Assembly: GCA_902470365.1 (NCBI GenBank)
Contig: CABRFZ010000005.1
Span: 21,392 to 85,391 of the forward strand
DNA length: 64,000 bases
Source: an uncultured Collinsella sp.
Lineage (GTDB): Bacteria > Actinomycetota > Coriobacteriia > Coriobacteriales > Coriobacteriaceae
Direction of reading: 5' to 3'
Part shown: positions 23,978 to 32,479 of the stretch, piece after piece
How the letters are laid out: every line of letters starts with the position of its first letter
How positions within the stretch are numbered: position 1 is the stretch's first letter
The notes under the pieces: model-generated
What the model was told of the DNA's origin: nothing
The model's database searches: none
Seen by the model: the letters and a program-made list of their open reading frames with translations, nothing else
Made by a program: the position numbers and the translations under genes

Positions 23978-25138
23978 TTAGCGCAGGAGCTCGGACTGCC
24001 AAGCCTCGAGCTGTTCTGCCAAACTCTTGCCGGCAGCGGGCACGTCGATCTGGGGTCGTTTGGGCAGCAGCGCACACTTAAGAATCGCAACGATGGTCTG
24101 CGAGACAAAGCGTCGTGTATCCTCGTCAAAGCCTTGCGCAGCCTGGAGCATCACGGGCAGGCTCTCGCGCAGATTCCCAGCGATATCCGCAAACCGCTCA
24201 GCACCCGTAGCCTCAAACACGGAGAACAACGCATCTACAAAACGCTCGCGTTCGCTAGGCGACACTGCAAGCAGCATCTCACGAATGGAACCATCAACGT
24301 ATCGAGCACCGGCAGACAGGCGCTCACAGTACACGAAGTCGTGACCATCAACCACCCAGCTAAAGGGATTGTGCTGCAGCAGGCTGAACTCGGTGCTCTC
24401 AACGATGGCATAGTCCTCCTGTGTCTCGAACATCATGCCAAAGATCGACGACCGAGGTAGCGTCTTGTCGATTCGACCGGAAAGATCGGCAAAGGCGTCG
24501 CCGTTCAGAAACTCCTCGACGAAGCCCGGGCCATCATGGGAATACGCCCGTTCGATTCGTTCACGGGCAACATCGGAGCACATCGCTGCACCGTACACCG
24601 CAAGGTTTCCACCCTTGGAATGACCCCCGCACAAAAGCGGCCCGCCAATCGCATCCGCCGCCTCGTCCACATAACGTGCCGCGGATTCCTGGGCCGGCAC
24701 AGGACACCGGAACGCCATGTTAAAGTCTTCTTTCCAGCCCACAATCGTACTATCGGTCCCCCGGAAGGAAAGATAACTAAACCCCGCCGGAAACCGGAAC
24801 GCCATGGCTGCAAACTGCTCCGTCGCCACCATATCGCTCACAGCACGATAGCCGCAAACGTGCACGCCACGGTAGCGAGGACTTGCTGCCACGGCCTCCA
24901 ACAAGGCCCTGCTCCCCTCCGGGTCCCACAAGTCGTCAATCATGTCCCGGTAGCACTCGGCACGCAGCAGCTCGCGTACGTCTAGGCCCTGCCAGTTCGT
25001 CAGCTCCGACATATCACCCGGCAAACGCAAATAGGACAACCACGCAAAGACGAGGCTATCCACCGCGCAGAACGGCCGCTCCTCAAACGGATCAAACGCC
25101 GTCTGGGCATAGGTCAAAAAATTAGGCGAATCCGGCAT
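23978..25138 (-). CDS. Mbeg1-like alpha/beta-hydrolase (DUF2974)
   Basis: 386 residues. A lipase-like core contains SYLSFRGTDSTIVGWKEDFNM and the nucleophile elbow GGHSKGGN, with Ser as the likely nucleophile; a later Asp (HDGPGF) and His (VDGHDFVY) could complete the triad. This matches DUF2974/Mbeg1-like proteins, a Firmicutes and Actinobacteria family with no settled substrate. No signal peptide is visible. The gene is bracketed by two near-identical hairpins in the same orientation (23942 and 25156), as if it were a discrete insert. Confidence 0.8.
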   Translation of the reverse strand: MPDSPNFLTYAQTAFDPFEERPFCAVDSLVFAWLSYLRLPGDMSELTNWQGLDVRELLRAECYRDMIDDLWDPEGSRALLEAVAASPRYRGVHVCGYRAVSDMVATEQFAAMAFRFPAGFSYLSFRGTDSTIVGWKEDFNMAFRCPVPAQESAARYVDEAADAIGGPLLCGGHSKGGNLAVYGAAMCSDVARERIERAYSHDGPGFVEEFLNGDAFADLSGRIDKTLPRSSIFGMMFETQEDYAIVESTEFSLLQHNPFSWVVDGHDFVYCERLSAGARYVDGSIREMLLAVSPSERERFVDALFSVFEATGAERFADIAGNLRESLPVMLQAAQGFDEDTRRFVSQTIVAILKCALLPKRPQIDVPAAGKSLAEQLEAWQSELLR

Positions 25139-25155
25139 GGCCCTCCCATCAACTA

Positions 25156-25186
25156 TGGTGCATTGGGGTCAGGTTACTTTGCACCA
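25156..25186 (+). repeat. GGGACAGGT-loop hairpin, copy 3
   Basis: Stem TGGTGCA / TGCACCA with loop TTGGGGTCAGGTTACTT, 17 bp upstream of the Mbeg1-like gene start on the opposite side from copy 2, sharing its stem sequence. Confidence 0.7.
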
Positions 25187-25221
25187 AAAAGGCGCCCGGA
25201 CCGTGTGGGCCCGGACGCCTT
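25185..25221 (-). terminator. Terminator of ldh
   Basis: On the minus strand AAGGCGTCCGG / CCGGGCGCCTT with one non-Watson-Crick pair, followed by TTTTTGG. Confidence 0.8.
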
Positions 25222-25252
25222 CATTGTAGCTTTTCGCTCTAGCGAGCTTGAT

Positions 25253-26203
25253 TTAGCAGGAAAAATCGACGCTGTCGATGATGTCCTTGAGGGCCTTGGC
25301 GGAGACGGTGAGCTCATGCTGCTCGTCGTCGTTCAGCGGCACGGGGACGCGGCAGACAACGCCGTCGCGGCCAACGACGGTCGGCATGGAGATGGCAAGA
25401 TCGGACAGGCCATACTCGCCCACCATGAGCGAGGAGACAGGCAAAACGGTCTGCTCATCGCGCATAACGGCGGTGCAGATGCGCTTGACGGCCATGGCGA
25501 CGCCATAGTAGGTGGCGTGCTTCTTCTCGATGATGGTGTAGGCGGAGTTCTTGACGTCCTCGGCGATGCGCTTCTCGGCAGCCTCATGCTCCAGATGGCC
25601 GTGAAGCTCGCAGAAGGTGTTCAGCGGAACGCCGGCAACCTGAGCGCTGGACCAAGCGACAAACTCGGAGTCACCGTGCTCGCCCATGACATAGGCCTGG
25701 ACATCGCGCGGGTCAACCTCGACGTGGGCACCAAGCATCTGCTGCAGGCGGCCGGTGTCGAGCACGGTGCCGGAACCGATGACGTGGCCCTCGGGCAGGC
25801 CGGACATCTTGATGGCGGCGTAGGTCAGAACATCGACCGGGTTGGAGACGATTAGCAGAATGCCGTCGAAGCCGGACTTCTTAATCTCGGGAATAATGGA
25901 CTTGAAGATGCTGACGTTCTTGTTGACCAGGTCCAGGCGGGTCTCACCGGGCTTCTGGGCAGCGCCAGCAGTGACGACGATCATGGCGGCGTCGGCGACA
26001 TCGGAATAATCGCCGGCGTAGATCTTCATCGGCTCGGCAAACGTCATGCCGTGCGCGATATCCAGGGCCTCACCCTCGGCACGGTTCTTGTCCACGTCGA
26101 TGAGGACCATCTCGGAGAACAGACCACTCTGCATCAGTGCGAACGCCGAAGACGAACCGACGAAACCGCAGCCGACAATAGCGACCTTCTTCTCGTTAAC
26201 CAT
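25253..26203 (-). CDS. ldh: L-lactate dehydrogenase
   Basis: 316 residues from ATG 26203 with GGGAG upstream. VAIVGCGFVGSSSAF is the NAD-binding motif, IDVDKNRAEGEALDIAHG follows. GETRLDLVNKN and VSNPVDVLTY carry the pyruvate and cofactor contacts, and GEHGDSEF holds the catalytic His. It reduces pyruvate to L-lactate with NADH in fermentation. The gene is monocistronic with its own terminator, and a GC-rich hairpin sits in the leader. Confidence 0.93.
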   Translation of the reverse strand: MVNEKKVAIVGCGFVGSSSAFALMQSGLFSEMVLIDVDKNRAEGEALDIAHGMTFAEPMKIYAGDYSDVADAAMIVVTAGAAQKPGETRLDLVNKNVSIFKSIIPEIKKSGFDGILLIVSNPVDVLTYAAIKMSGLPEGHVIGSGTVLDTGRLQQMLGAHVEVDPRDVQAYVMGEHGDSEFVAWSSAQVAGVPLNTFCELHGHLEHEAAEKRIAEDVKNSAYTIIEKKHATYYGVAMAVKRICTAVMRDEQTVLPVSSLMVGEYGLSDLAISMPTVVGRDGVVCRVPVPLNDDEQHELTVSAKALKDIIDSVDFSC

Positions 26204-26228
26204 TAGAAACTCCCATCTCTCTCCACAA

Positions 26229-26261
26229 ACAAGCCGCCCGGGAACGACCCGAGCGGCTTGT
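26229..26261 (-). terminator. Hairpin in the ldh leader
   Basis: Arms ACAAGCCGC / GCGGCTTGT extended by CGGG/CCCG. It lies after the aminotransferase stop and about 25 nt before the ldh start. It may terminate upstream transcripts or modulate ldh mRNA; the T-run is interrupted. Confidence 0.5.
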
Positions 26262-26404
26262 CGTAATCCCAATACATCCAATCGGGACTTTGATTATGCC
26301 CCTATTCGCAGCCAAAAATCGACCGTTTACCGAAATTGTTTGCAGTATTCGTAAAATAACTGCGCGAAATCGGTTTCGAGCTATTGACGAGTCGAAATAG
26401 GTTT

Positions 26405-27568
26405 CTAATACAGGCCCGCCTCGCGAATGGCCTCGACAGCCAAAGCGATCTGATCGGGCGGCAGGACCAGCGCCATGCGCACGTGTCCCTCGCCCGAAGG
26501 ACCAAAACTCGCGCCCGGCGTCACCACAACGCCGGCCTTCTCCATGAGCTCCTCGCAAAACGCCATGGAATCGGTGCGACCACCGGGAAGCTTGGCCCAC
26601 ACAAACATAGAGCCATGCGCGTTGGGGCGCTCCCAGCCCAGGCCCTCAAGACCGTCGCACAGGGCATCGCGGCGCTCCTGGTACTTCAGACGCTGCGCCT
26701 CGACCTCATCGCGCGGACCGTTCAGGCAGGCGATGGCGGCCTTCTGGATCGGGAAGAACATGCCAAAGTCGATCTGGCCGCGCAGCTTGGCAAAGGCCGA
26801 GACCACATCCTCGCGACCGACCAAAAAGCCGATGCGGGCACCGGTGACGTTAAACGACTTGGAGAGCGAGAAGAACTCCACGCCCACCTCGAGCGCGCCG
26901 GGATACTGCAAAAAGCTTCCGCCCGGCTCGCCGTCAAACACGATGTCGGAGTACGCGTTGTCATGGACGATGAGCAGGTCGTGCTCGCGGGCGAAAGCGA
27001 TAATCTCCTCGTAGACCTCGGGCGTACCCACCGAGCCGACCGGGTTCGCGGGCAGCGACACGATCATATACTTGGCACGGTCGGCCACCTCGGGATCGAT
27101 ACCCGCCACATAGGGCAGGTAATTATGCTCGGCAACCAGCGGATAGTATTCAAGCTTGGCATCGGCGATCTTGGCACCCGCCTCAAAGACCGGGTAGCAC
27201 GGATCGGGAACCAGAATGGTGTCACCCGGATCGAGCAGGGCCAGGCCCAAATGGCCCACGCCCTCCTGCGTGCCGTTGCACGACTGCACCATAGACGGCG
27301 TAATGCCCGAAACGCCAAAGCGGCGCTCATAGTAATCGCACACGGCTTGCTTGAGTTCGGGCAGGTCGCGCAGGGCATACTTCCACATCTCGGGATCTTG
27401 GGCTGCCTGCGTGAGCGCCTCGACCACATGGTCGTACGGCTTAAAATCGGGCGTGCCCACGCTCATGTTGTAAATGGTCTTGCCCTGAGCCTTCAGCGCG
27501 AGAAGCTTGTTGTTGAGCGAGGCGAAGACCTCCGCGCCAAAGCGGTCGAGACGCTGCGATGCCTGCAT
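26405..27568 (-). CDS. Class I/II aminotransferase, LL-DAP/N-acetyl-DAP type
   Basis: 387 residues from ATG 27568 after AAAGG. It follows the pattern of LL-diaminopimelate aminotransferase-like enzymes: QGKTIYNMSVGTPDFKP, CNGTQEGVGHLGLALLDPGDTILVPDPCYPVFEAG, HDNAYSDIVFDG and SLSKSFNVTGARIGF, where the SLSKS Lys should bind PLP. Because dapH is nearby, the substrate could be N-acetyl-amino-ketopimelate (PatA role) rather than tetrahydrodipicolinate. Direct DAP aminotransferase activity or a general aspartate-type transaminase remain possible. Confidence 0.8.
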   Translation of the reverse strand: MQASQRLDRFGAEVFASLNNKLLALKAQGKTIYNMSVGTPDFKPYDHVVEALTQAAQDPEMWKYALRDLPELKQAVCDYYERRFGVSGITPSMVQSCNGTQEGVGHLGLALLDPGDTILVPDPCYPVFEAGAKIADAKLEYYPLVAEHNYLPYVAGIDPEVADRAKYMIVSLPANPVGSVGTPEVYEEIIAFAREHDLLIVHDNAYSDIVFDGEPGGSFLQYPGALEVGVEFFSLSKSFNVTGARIGFLVGREDVVSAFAKLRGQIDFGMFFPIQKAAIACLNGPRDEVEAQRLKYQERRDALCDGLEGLGWERPNAHGSMFVWAKLPGGRTDSMAFCEELMEKAGVVVTPGASFGPSGEGHVRMALVLPPDQIALAVEAIREAGLY

Positions 27569-27587
27569 GGTGCCACCTTTCGATATG

Positions 27588-27618
27588 AAAAACGCGGCGC
27601 TCCGACAAGAGCGCCGCG
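27588..27618 (-). terminator. Terminator of nadE
   Basis: Minus-strand CGCGGCGCTC / GAGCGCCGCG stem with 6-nt loop, then TTTTT. Confidence 0.75.
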
Positions 27619-27686
27619 CGATACGGGCCATCAGATTGCAAAAGTGTAACGCTTGCAACCCCCGTATTGGTTCAATTTAGCCAACC

Positions 27687-29666
27687 TTAGTCAACTGGAT
27701 TGAGCGCGTCGATCTGCGCAAGCCACAGACGCGAGCTAGCGTCACTCGGCATACGCCAATCGCCGCGCGGGCTGAGCGTCACCGAGCCCACCTTGGGACC
27801 ATCGGGCAGGCAGCTGCGCTTAAACTGCTGGGCAAAGAAGCGACGGTAGAACGTACGTAGCCACGTGTGGACGGTCTTGGCGTCGTAGACGCCCTCGAAG
27901 CTCTTGAGCGCCATGCGGTAGATCTTGCCCGGCTCAAAGCCAAAACGCAGCAGGTAGTAGAGGAAGTAGTCGTGCAACTCGTACGGGCCCACCAAATCCT
28001 CGGTCTTCTGCGCAATCTCGCCGTCGCCCGTGGGCGGCAGAAGCTCGGGGGACACCGGCGTATCGAGGATATCGAGCAAGACCTCGGCAATGCGCCCGCC
28101 AAAGACATCGGCGGCATAGCGTACCAGATGGCGCACAAGCGTCTTGGGCACGCTCGCGTTGACGGCGTACATGCTCATGTGGTCGCCGTTATAGGTAGCC
28201 CAGCCGAGCGCCAGCTCCGACAGGTCGCCCGTGCCAATGACAAAACCGCCAGCCTGGTTGGCCAGATCCATCAGAATCTGCGTACGCTCGCGCGCCTGGC
28301 TGTTCTCGTAGGTCACGTCCTGCACGGCCGGATCATGCTCAATGTCCTTGAAGTGCTGCTCCACAGCCGCATGGATCGAAACCTCGCGGAAGCTCACACC
28401 CAGGTCGCGAGCGAGCGACTCGGCATTCGACTTGGTGCGATGCGTCGTGCCGAAGCCGGGCATGGACACGGCTGTGATACCAGTGCGCGGCAGCCCCAGT
28501 GCATCGAAGGCACGCACGGTCACAAGCAGCGCTAGCGTGGAGTCCAAGCCGCCCGAAAGGCCGATAACCGCAGCCTTGGTACCCGTGTGGGCAAGGCGGG
28601 TCTTGAGGCCCGCAGTCTGCAGATCGAGGATCGTCTCGCAGCGCTCGGCCAAGTCGCCGTGGTCGGCCGGCACAAAGGGCGCGCGCGGGAAAACGCGGTC
28701 GATATCGCAGGCATCGCGCAGGACAGGTTCTTCGGCCAGCACGCCCTCAAACGAAAACTCAACGGTCGCGGATTCCGGCGCATCGTCGGTGCGCGTCCAC
28801 GTCGTCGAGCGACGGCGCTCGGCAACCAGGCGGTCAAGGTCAACGTCGGCGATGGCCATATCACAGGTAAGCAGTTTGGTCGCGGCGAGCTTGGAGCCGT
28901 TTTCGTAGACGAGGTTCTCACCCGCAAAGACCATGTCGGTCGTGGACTCGCCCTCGCTCGCGTCCGCGTAGGCATAGGCGCAGTACAGGCGCGCGCTCTG
29001 ATTGGAGATAAGGCTGCGGCGGTAATCTGCCTTACCGATAATCTCGTCCGAGGCCGACGGGTTGAGAATCACCGTCGCACCGGCAAGCGCCATCTCGGTC
29101 GAAGGGGGCGCCGGCACCCACAGGTCCTCGCAGACTTCAACGCCCAGCACCATATCCTCGGCACCCTCATCACAGCAGCGGTAGACAAGCCCCGAACCCA
29201 GCGGAACCGGACCCTGACCGGCAAATTCAACCCACACGGGATCCGCAGGCGACGGAGCAAACCAGCGACGCTCATAGAACTCGCCATAGTTGGGCAGATA
29301 CTTCTTGGCCGTGAGGCCCAAAAGCTCGCCCGCGCAGCACACGGCGGCACAGTTGTAGATATTCTCGGCAACCGCAACGGGAAGACCGATGGTAAAGACG
29401 ATCGGCAGCTCACGGGTTTCATCGAGGATATGCACCAGAGCAGCCTCGCAGGCATGCAGCAGTGTGCGATTATGGAACAGATCGGCCGCGGTATAGCCAG
29501 TCAGATTAAGCTCGGGCAACACCAACGCGCGAACGCCACGCCCGGCAGCATCGCGAACAGCCGCCAGCGCAACCTCGGCATTGCCCTCGACATCGGCCAC
29601 GCGAATCTGCGGCGACGCCGCCGCCACACGCAAAAAGCCATCAGACTGAGAAAGGTGAAGATTCAT
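27687..29666 (-). CDS. nadE: Glutamine-dependent NAD+ synthetase
   Basis: 659 residues from ATG 29666 (GGGAG upstream). The N-terminal nitrilase-type glutaminase domain shows the Glu/Lys/Cys triad in LPELNLTGYT, KKYLPNYGEFYERRWF and GVEVCEDLW. The C-terminal synthetase domain shows the P-loop-like GLSGGLDSTLALLV and GTGDLSELALGW. It amidates deamido-NAD to NAD using glutamine. Length matches the two-domain actinobacterial type. The next gene upstream is divergent. Confidence 0.94.
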   Translation of the reverse strand: MNLHLSQSDGFLRVAAASPQIRVADVEGNAEVALAAVRDAAGRGVRALVLPELNLTGYTAADLFHNRTLLHACEAALVHILDETRELPIVFTIGLPVAVAENIYNCAAVCCAGELLGLTAKKYLPNYGEFYERRWFAPSPADPVWVEFAGQGPVPLGSGLVYRCCDEGAEDMVLGVEVCEDLWVPAPPSTEMALAGATVILNPSASDEIIGKADYRRSLISNQSARLYCAYAYADASEGESTTDMVFAGENLVYENGSKLAATKLLTCDMAIADVDLDRLVAERRRSTTWTRTDDAPESATVEFSFEGVLAEEPVLRDACDIDRVFPRAPFVPADHGDLAERCETILDLQTAGLKTRLAHTGTKAAVIGLSGGLDSTLALLVTVRAFDALGLPRTGITAVSMPGFGTTHRTKSNAESLARDLGVSFREVSIHAAVEQHFKDIEHDPAVQDVTYENSQARERTQILMDLANQAGGFVIGTGDLSELALGWATYNGDHMSMYAVNASVPKTLVRHLVRYAADVFGGRIAEVLLDILDTPVSPELLPPTGDGEIAQKTEDLVGPYELHDYFLYYLLRFGFEPGKIYRMALKSFEGVYDAKTVHTWLRTFYRRFFAQQFKRSCLPDGPKVGSVTLSPRGDWRMPSDASSRLWLAQIDALNPVD

Positions 29667-29869
29667 AAGAATGCTCCCGTGCGTAGACGCCATTCACAAC
29701 AATTAGCAAGTCCTATTGTAGTTCAACCGCCGGGTAGAACCGCATCCCACCAACTTGGTGAGCAATTGATGAGTTGATGGTATCTGTTAAATGTCACGTA
29801 CGATTCACATCTGGTGGGTACCCTGATGGCTACACGAAACGAAGCAGATTTACACCGGGAGGACCCCGT

Positions 29870-30823
29870 ATGACAACCAAGTACACCGACGCGCCGCGCA
29901 CGCGCGTCATGACGCCGGCATCGCTCAACAACGGCGTACACGAGAACCATTCCATTGGACAGACCATGGCCATCGCGCCCAAAAAGGGCCTGTTCGACGA
30001 CATTTCCATTCCCCAGATCATCGCCGGCGCCGCAGCTGCCGCCACGAGCGTGGCGCTTGCTTCAAAGATCGGCATTGCCGGCTCGGTGATTGGTGCCGCT
30101 GTGAGCTCAGTCATCACTGTTGTGTCCTCGCAGGTCTATCGCCACTTTATCTCCGCCAGCGCCGAAGCAATCAAGGGCACGCATGCCGCTGTCGACTACC
30201 CTGCCGGCGCCTACGAGCCCGTTGAGCCCGATGTCGAGGAGCACCTAGGTGGCGCCGCGACCACGCAGGAGATGCGCCAGGTTGCGGGACGCGCGACCAC
30301 GGCGCGCGTCGCCCCCAACAGTCTGCGCGCCAAGGCGGCGGCAGAGCGCAGCCAGACACAAAAGAAGGTCATCGTCTTCTCGATCGCCATCGCCATCGTC
30401 GCGGTCATCGCCTGCGCCGGCGCCATCCTTATCACCACTGCCGGTGAGGGTCTGGGCGAGCGTCCCGAGCCAATCCTGTCGTCGCGCACGACCGAGAGCG
30501 ATGCAAATGGCAACACTCAGCCGCAGGATCAGCAGGCACAGGCGGACGGCACGCAAGACAGTTCTACCTCTACCGATTCGTCCTCGAACACCCAAAACCA
30601 ATCGCAGGGCACCGATTCCTCTACGGCCAACAGTGGCACGCCGTCCGGCACGACCGACTCAAGCCAAACGACTGACGGTTCACAGCCAAGCACGGGCGGC
30701 CAGACGAGCGACACCACGTCGGGAACGGGCTCAGCAGACAGTAGCAACACCAACAGCTCGAGCGGAACCGCGTCCGGCACGGCATCTGACAACTCGAGCC
30801 AAGGCACGGCATCGGGCAACTAA
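29870..30823 (+). CDS. Membrane protein with Ser/Thr-rich low-complexity tail
   Basis: 317 residues from ATG 29870 behind GGGAGGA. An Ala/Gly-rich hydrophobic region (about 42-85, with ASKIGIAGSVIGAAVSSVIT) precedes a cytoplasmic-looking middle and a second membrane helix (about 167-190, VIVFSIAIAIVAVIACAGAI). The last 115 residues are almost only Ser, Thr, Gly, Gln, Asn and Asp, as in exposed or glycosylated stalks. No sortase motif is present. I do not recognise a family. Confidence 0.65.
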   Translation: MTTKYTDAPRTRVMTPASLNNGVHENHSIGQTMAIAPKKGLFDDISIPQIIAGAAAAATSVALASKIGIAGSVIGAAVSSVITVVSSQVYRHFISASAEAIKGTHAAVDYPAGAYEPVEPDVEEHLGGAATTQEMRQVAGRATTARVAPNSLRAKAAAERSQTQKKVIVFSIAIAIVAVIACAGAILITTAGEGLGERPEPILSSRTTESDANGNTQPQDQQAQADGTQDSSTSTDSSSNTQNQSQGTDSSTANSGTPSGTTDSSQTTDGSQPSTGGQTSDTTSGTGSADSSNTNSSSGTASGTASDNSSQGTASGN

Positions 30824-30857
30824 GCACATTTGTCTCTCATAGATAACCGACCTGTAC

Positions 30858-30893
30858 AACGGGCGCGAATCGAAAGCGGTTCGCGCCCGTTTG
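30858..30893 (+). terminator. Terminator after the Ser/Thr-rich membrane protein
   Basis: Perfect 12-bp arms AACGGGCGCGAA / TTCGCGCCCGTT. Confidence 0.75.
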
Positions 30894-30935
30894 CCTTGGG
30901 CGCCGCCATGGCGAACGCCATGCGATGGTAAGATG

Positions 30936-30951
30936 CTTTACATGTGTAAAG
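30936..30951 (+). promoter_or_regulatory. Palindrome overlapping a ribosome site
   Basis: CTTTACATGTGTAAAG is a 7+2+7 inverted repeat whose last base starts the GAGGAG ribosome site of the next gene. It could be an operator or a hairpin masking translation. Confidence 0.5.
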
Positions 30952-30963
30952 AGGAGATTTGCC

Positions 30964-32265
30964 ATGAGCAAGACAATAGTTAGGCCCACGCTTTCGCTGG
31001 GCAACCACATCTATCTGTATCGCCTGCTGCGCGACGCGATTGGGTGCGGCAAGCAAACGTTTATGACACAGGTCGAGGAGGCGCTCGCCGCAGGCGACAT
31101 GACCGCTTATGACCTGGGCTTTGAGTCCACGCGCGAGTTGCTCGAGGAACTCGACGACTGCATTAAACTGACTGTCTTTAAGGGCGGCCGCCTGTACGCC
31201 ACCGTCATCGCCAACGAGGCTTGGGATGCCGCCCTTGCCAAGGGCGAGGACAAGCCCAAGGCAGCCAAGGGCGCTAAGCAGTCCTACAAAAAGAAAAAGC
31301 GCGGTGAGAAGGACCTCAAGGCCGTGCGTCCCAAGCACGTTAAGCGTCCCAAGCCCGAAGCCATGGTTGAAGCCGTGCCGGAATCCGAGCCCGAGACAGA
31401 GATCGAAGTCGCTATTGAGGTAACGGCAGAAGCCGAAACCGAAATCGCCGCCATGACCGATCCCAAAGTCATATCCAAGCAGGAAGCCACTGTGGAGCTA
31501 AACGAGGCTCCCAAGTCGACAACCGAAGAAGCTGCTGACCAAACCGAGACGCCTGCGTTCCAAAACAGCGATGTCTTTGGCAACGAGGCCGAAGACGATC
31601 AGTCCGACGAGCCCGCAGATCAAGACGCTACCGAGTCGGCGCCGGAGCCCGAGACGCCGCAGCCCGCCATCTCGCTCACGGTCGTCTATGACCCCGAGAA
31701 CGCCAACGCCGGCATCACCACCATGGCATCCACGCCCATCGAGGTAAAGTCGAGCGTCGAGAATCAGAGCGCTCCGCAAGTCGAGCTCGACACCGCGACC
31801 GCAGACGCACCCGCCATCGTCGAGCCCGCAGATTCCGCGGCGATGCCGAAAGCGGACACCGAATCAGTACTCGGCACCGAACCCGCGCCCGTCATCGAGG
31901 TGACGCCCGTCAATGAGCAGGCCTCCGCACCGGCGATGGCACCGGCCCCCGCACCCGCAGCACCGACCATCCCCGAGGACTTCCCCATCGATTTCGCAAC
32001 CGAGGTCTTCTGCCCCGGCCCGTTGTTACACCAGCTGTCGACCTATCTCCCCTACGGCGCCGACACGCTCGGCATCATCGGCGAGTACTACTGGATCGCC
32101 CGCGAGCGCGGCACCATCGAGGCCGCGCGAAACCGCGCAAGCTTCCCCCTGCACTATACGCAGGCCGGCGAGCGCCACGAAGTCACCGTGCGCATTCGCC
32201 GCAACACCACCGGTGGCCTCGGATCCACCTGGGCCATCGATAAAGTCGAAGAACCCGAGCAGTAA
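30964..32265 (+). CDS. Unrecognised two-domain protein with acidic Pro/Ala linker
   Basis: 433 residues from ATG 30964 (GAGGAG upstream). Residues 1-85 look folded (NHIYLYRLLRDAIGCGKQTFMTQVEEALAAGDMTAYDLGFESTRELLEEL, then a beta pair LTVFKGGRLYATVI). A Lys-rich stretch (about 100-130) and a long Glu/Pro/Ala/Thr linker (about 130-335) follow. A compact C-terminal domain (about 336-433) contains FCPGPLLHQLSTYLPYGADTLG and YYWIARERGTIEAARNRASFP. No membrane segment is present. I cannot assign a function. Confidence 0.6.
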   Translation: MSKTIVRPTLSLGNHIYLYRLLRDAIGCGKQTFMTQVEEALAAGDMTAYDLGFESTRELLEELDDCIKLTVFKGGRLYATVIANEAWDAALAKGEDKPKAAKGAKQSYKKKKRGEKDLKAVRPKHVKRPKPEAMVEAVPESEPETEIEVAIEVTAEAETEIAAMTDPKVISKQEATVELNEAPKSTTEEAADQTETPAFQNSDVFGNEAEDDQSDEPADQDATESAPEPETPQPAISLTVVYDPENANAGITTMASTPIEVKSSVENQSAPQVELDTATADAPAIVEPADSAAMPKADTESVLGTEPAPVIEVTPVNEQASAPAMAPAPAPAAPTIPEDFPIDFATEVFCPGPLLHQLSTYLPYGADTLGIIGEYYWIARERGTIEAARNRASFPLHYTQAGERHEVTVRIRRNTTGGLGSTWAIDKVEEPEQ

Positions 32266-32270
32266 CGACA

Positions 32271-32308
32271 AACGGCTCAAATCCAAATCAGGATTTGAGC
32301 CGTTTTTA
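32271..32308 (+). terminator. Terminator after the two-domain protein
   Basis: Perfect 14-bp arms AACGGCTCAAATCC / GGATTTGAGCCGTT and a U-run. Confidence 0.9.
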
Positions 32309-32336
32309 TTTGTTGATGTTGCGTAACCAACAGCGA

Positions 32337-32436
32337 GCGGGCCGCAAGTGCCCCAGGTTGCCGTGAAAGAGGAGCGACGCGTACTTCGGTACGCGAGCGA
32401 CGGCTTGAACGGCAAGATGGGGTGCTTGCGGCCCGC
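32337..32436 (-). repeat. Structured intergenic repeat, copy 2
   Basis: In the minus-strand sense: outer 12-bp perfect stem GCGGGCCGCAAG / CTTGCGGCCCGC, second stem CCCCA-TC-TTGCCG / CGGCAA-CC-TGGGG, loops TTCAAGCCGTCG and TCCTCTTTCA, apical stem CGCGTAC/GTACGCG. It follows the ettA stop in sense orientation, separated from it by the GTTACGCGG hairpin. Confidence 0.8.
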
Positions 32437-32449
32437 GCAGCGTCGAGCA

Positions 32450-32476
32450 GTTACGCGGTTTGGAAAACCGCGTAAC
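32450..32476 (-). repeat. GTTACGCGG hairpin, copy 2
   Basis: Arms GTTACGCGGTTT / AAACCGCGTAAC, identical to those at 22609-22637, starting 3 nt past the ettA stop. Confidence 0.75.
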
Positions 32477-32479
32477 GAT

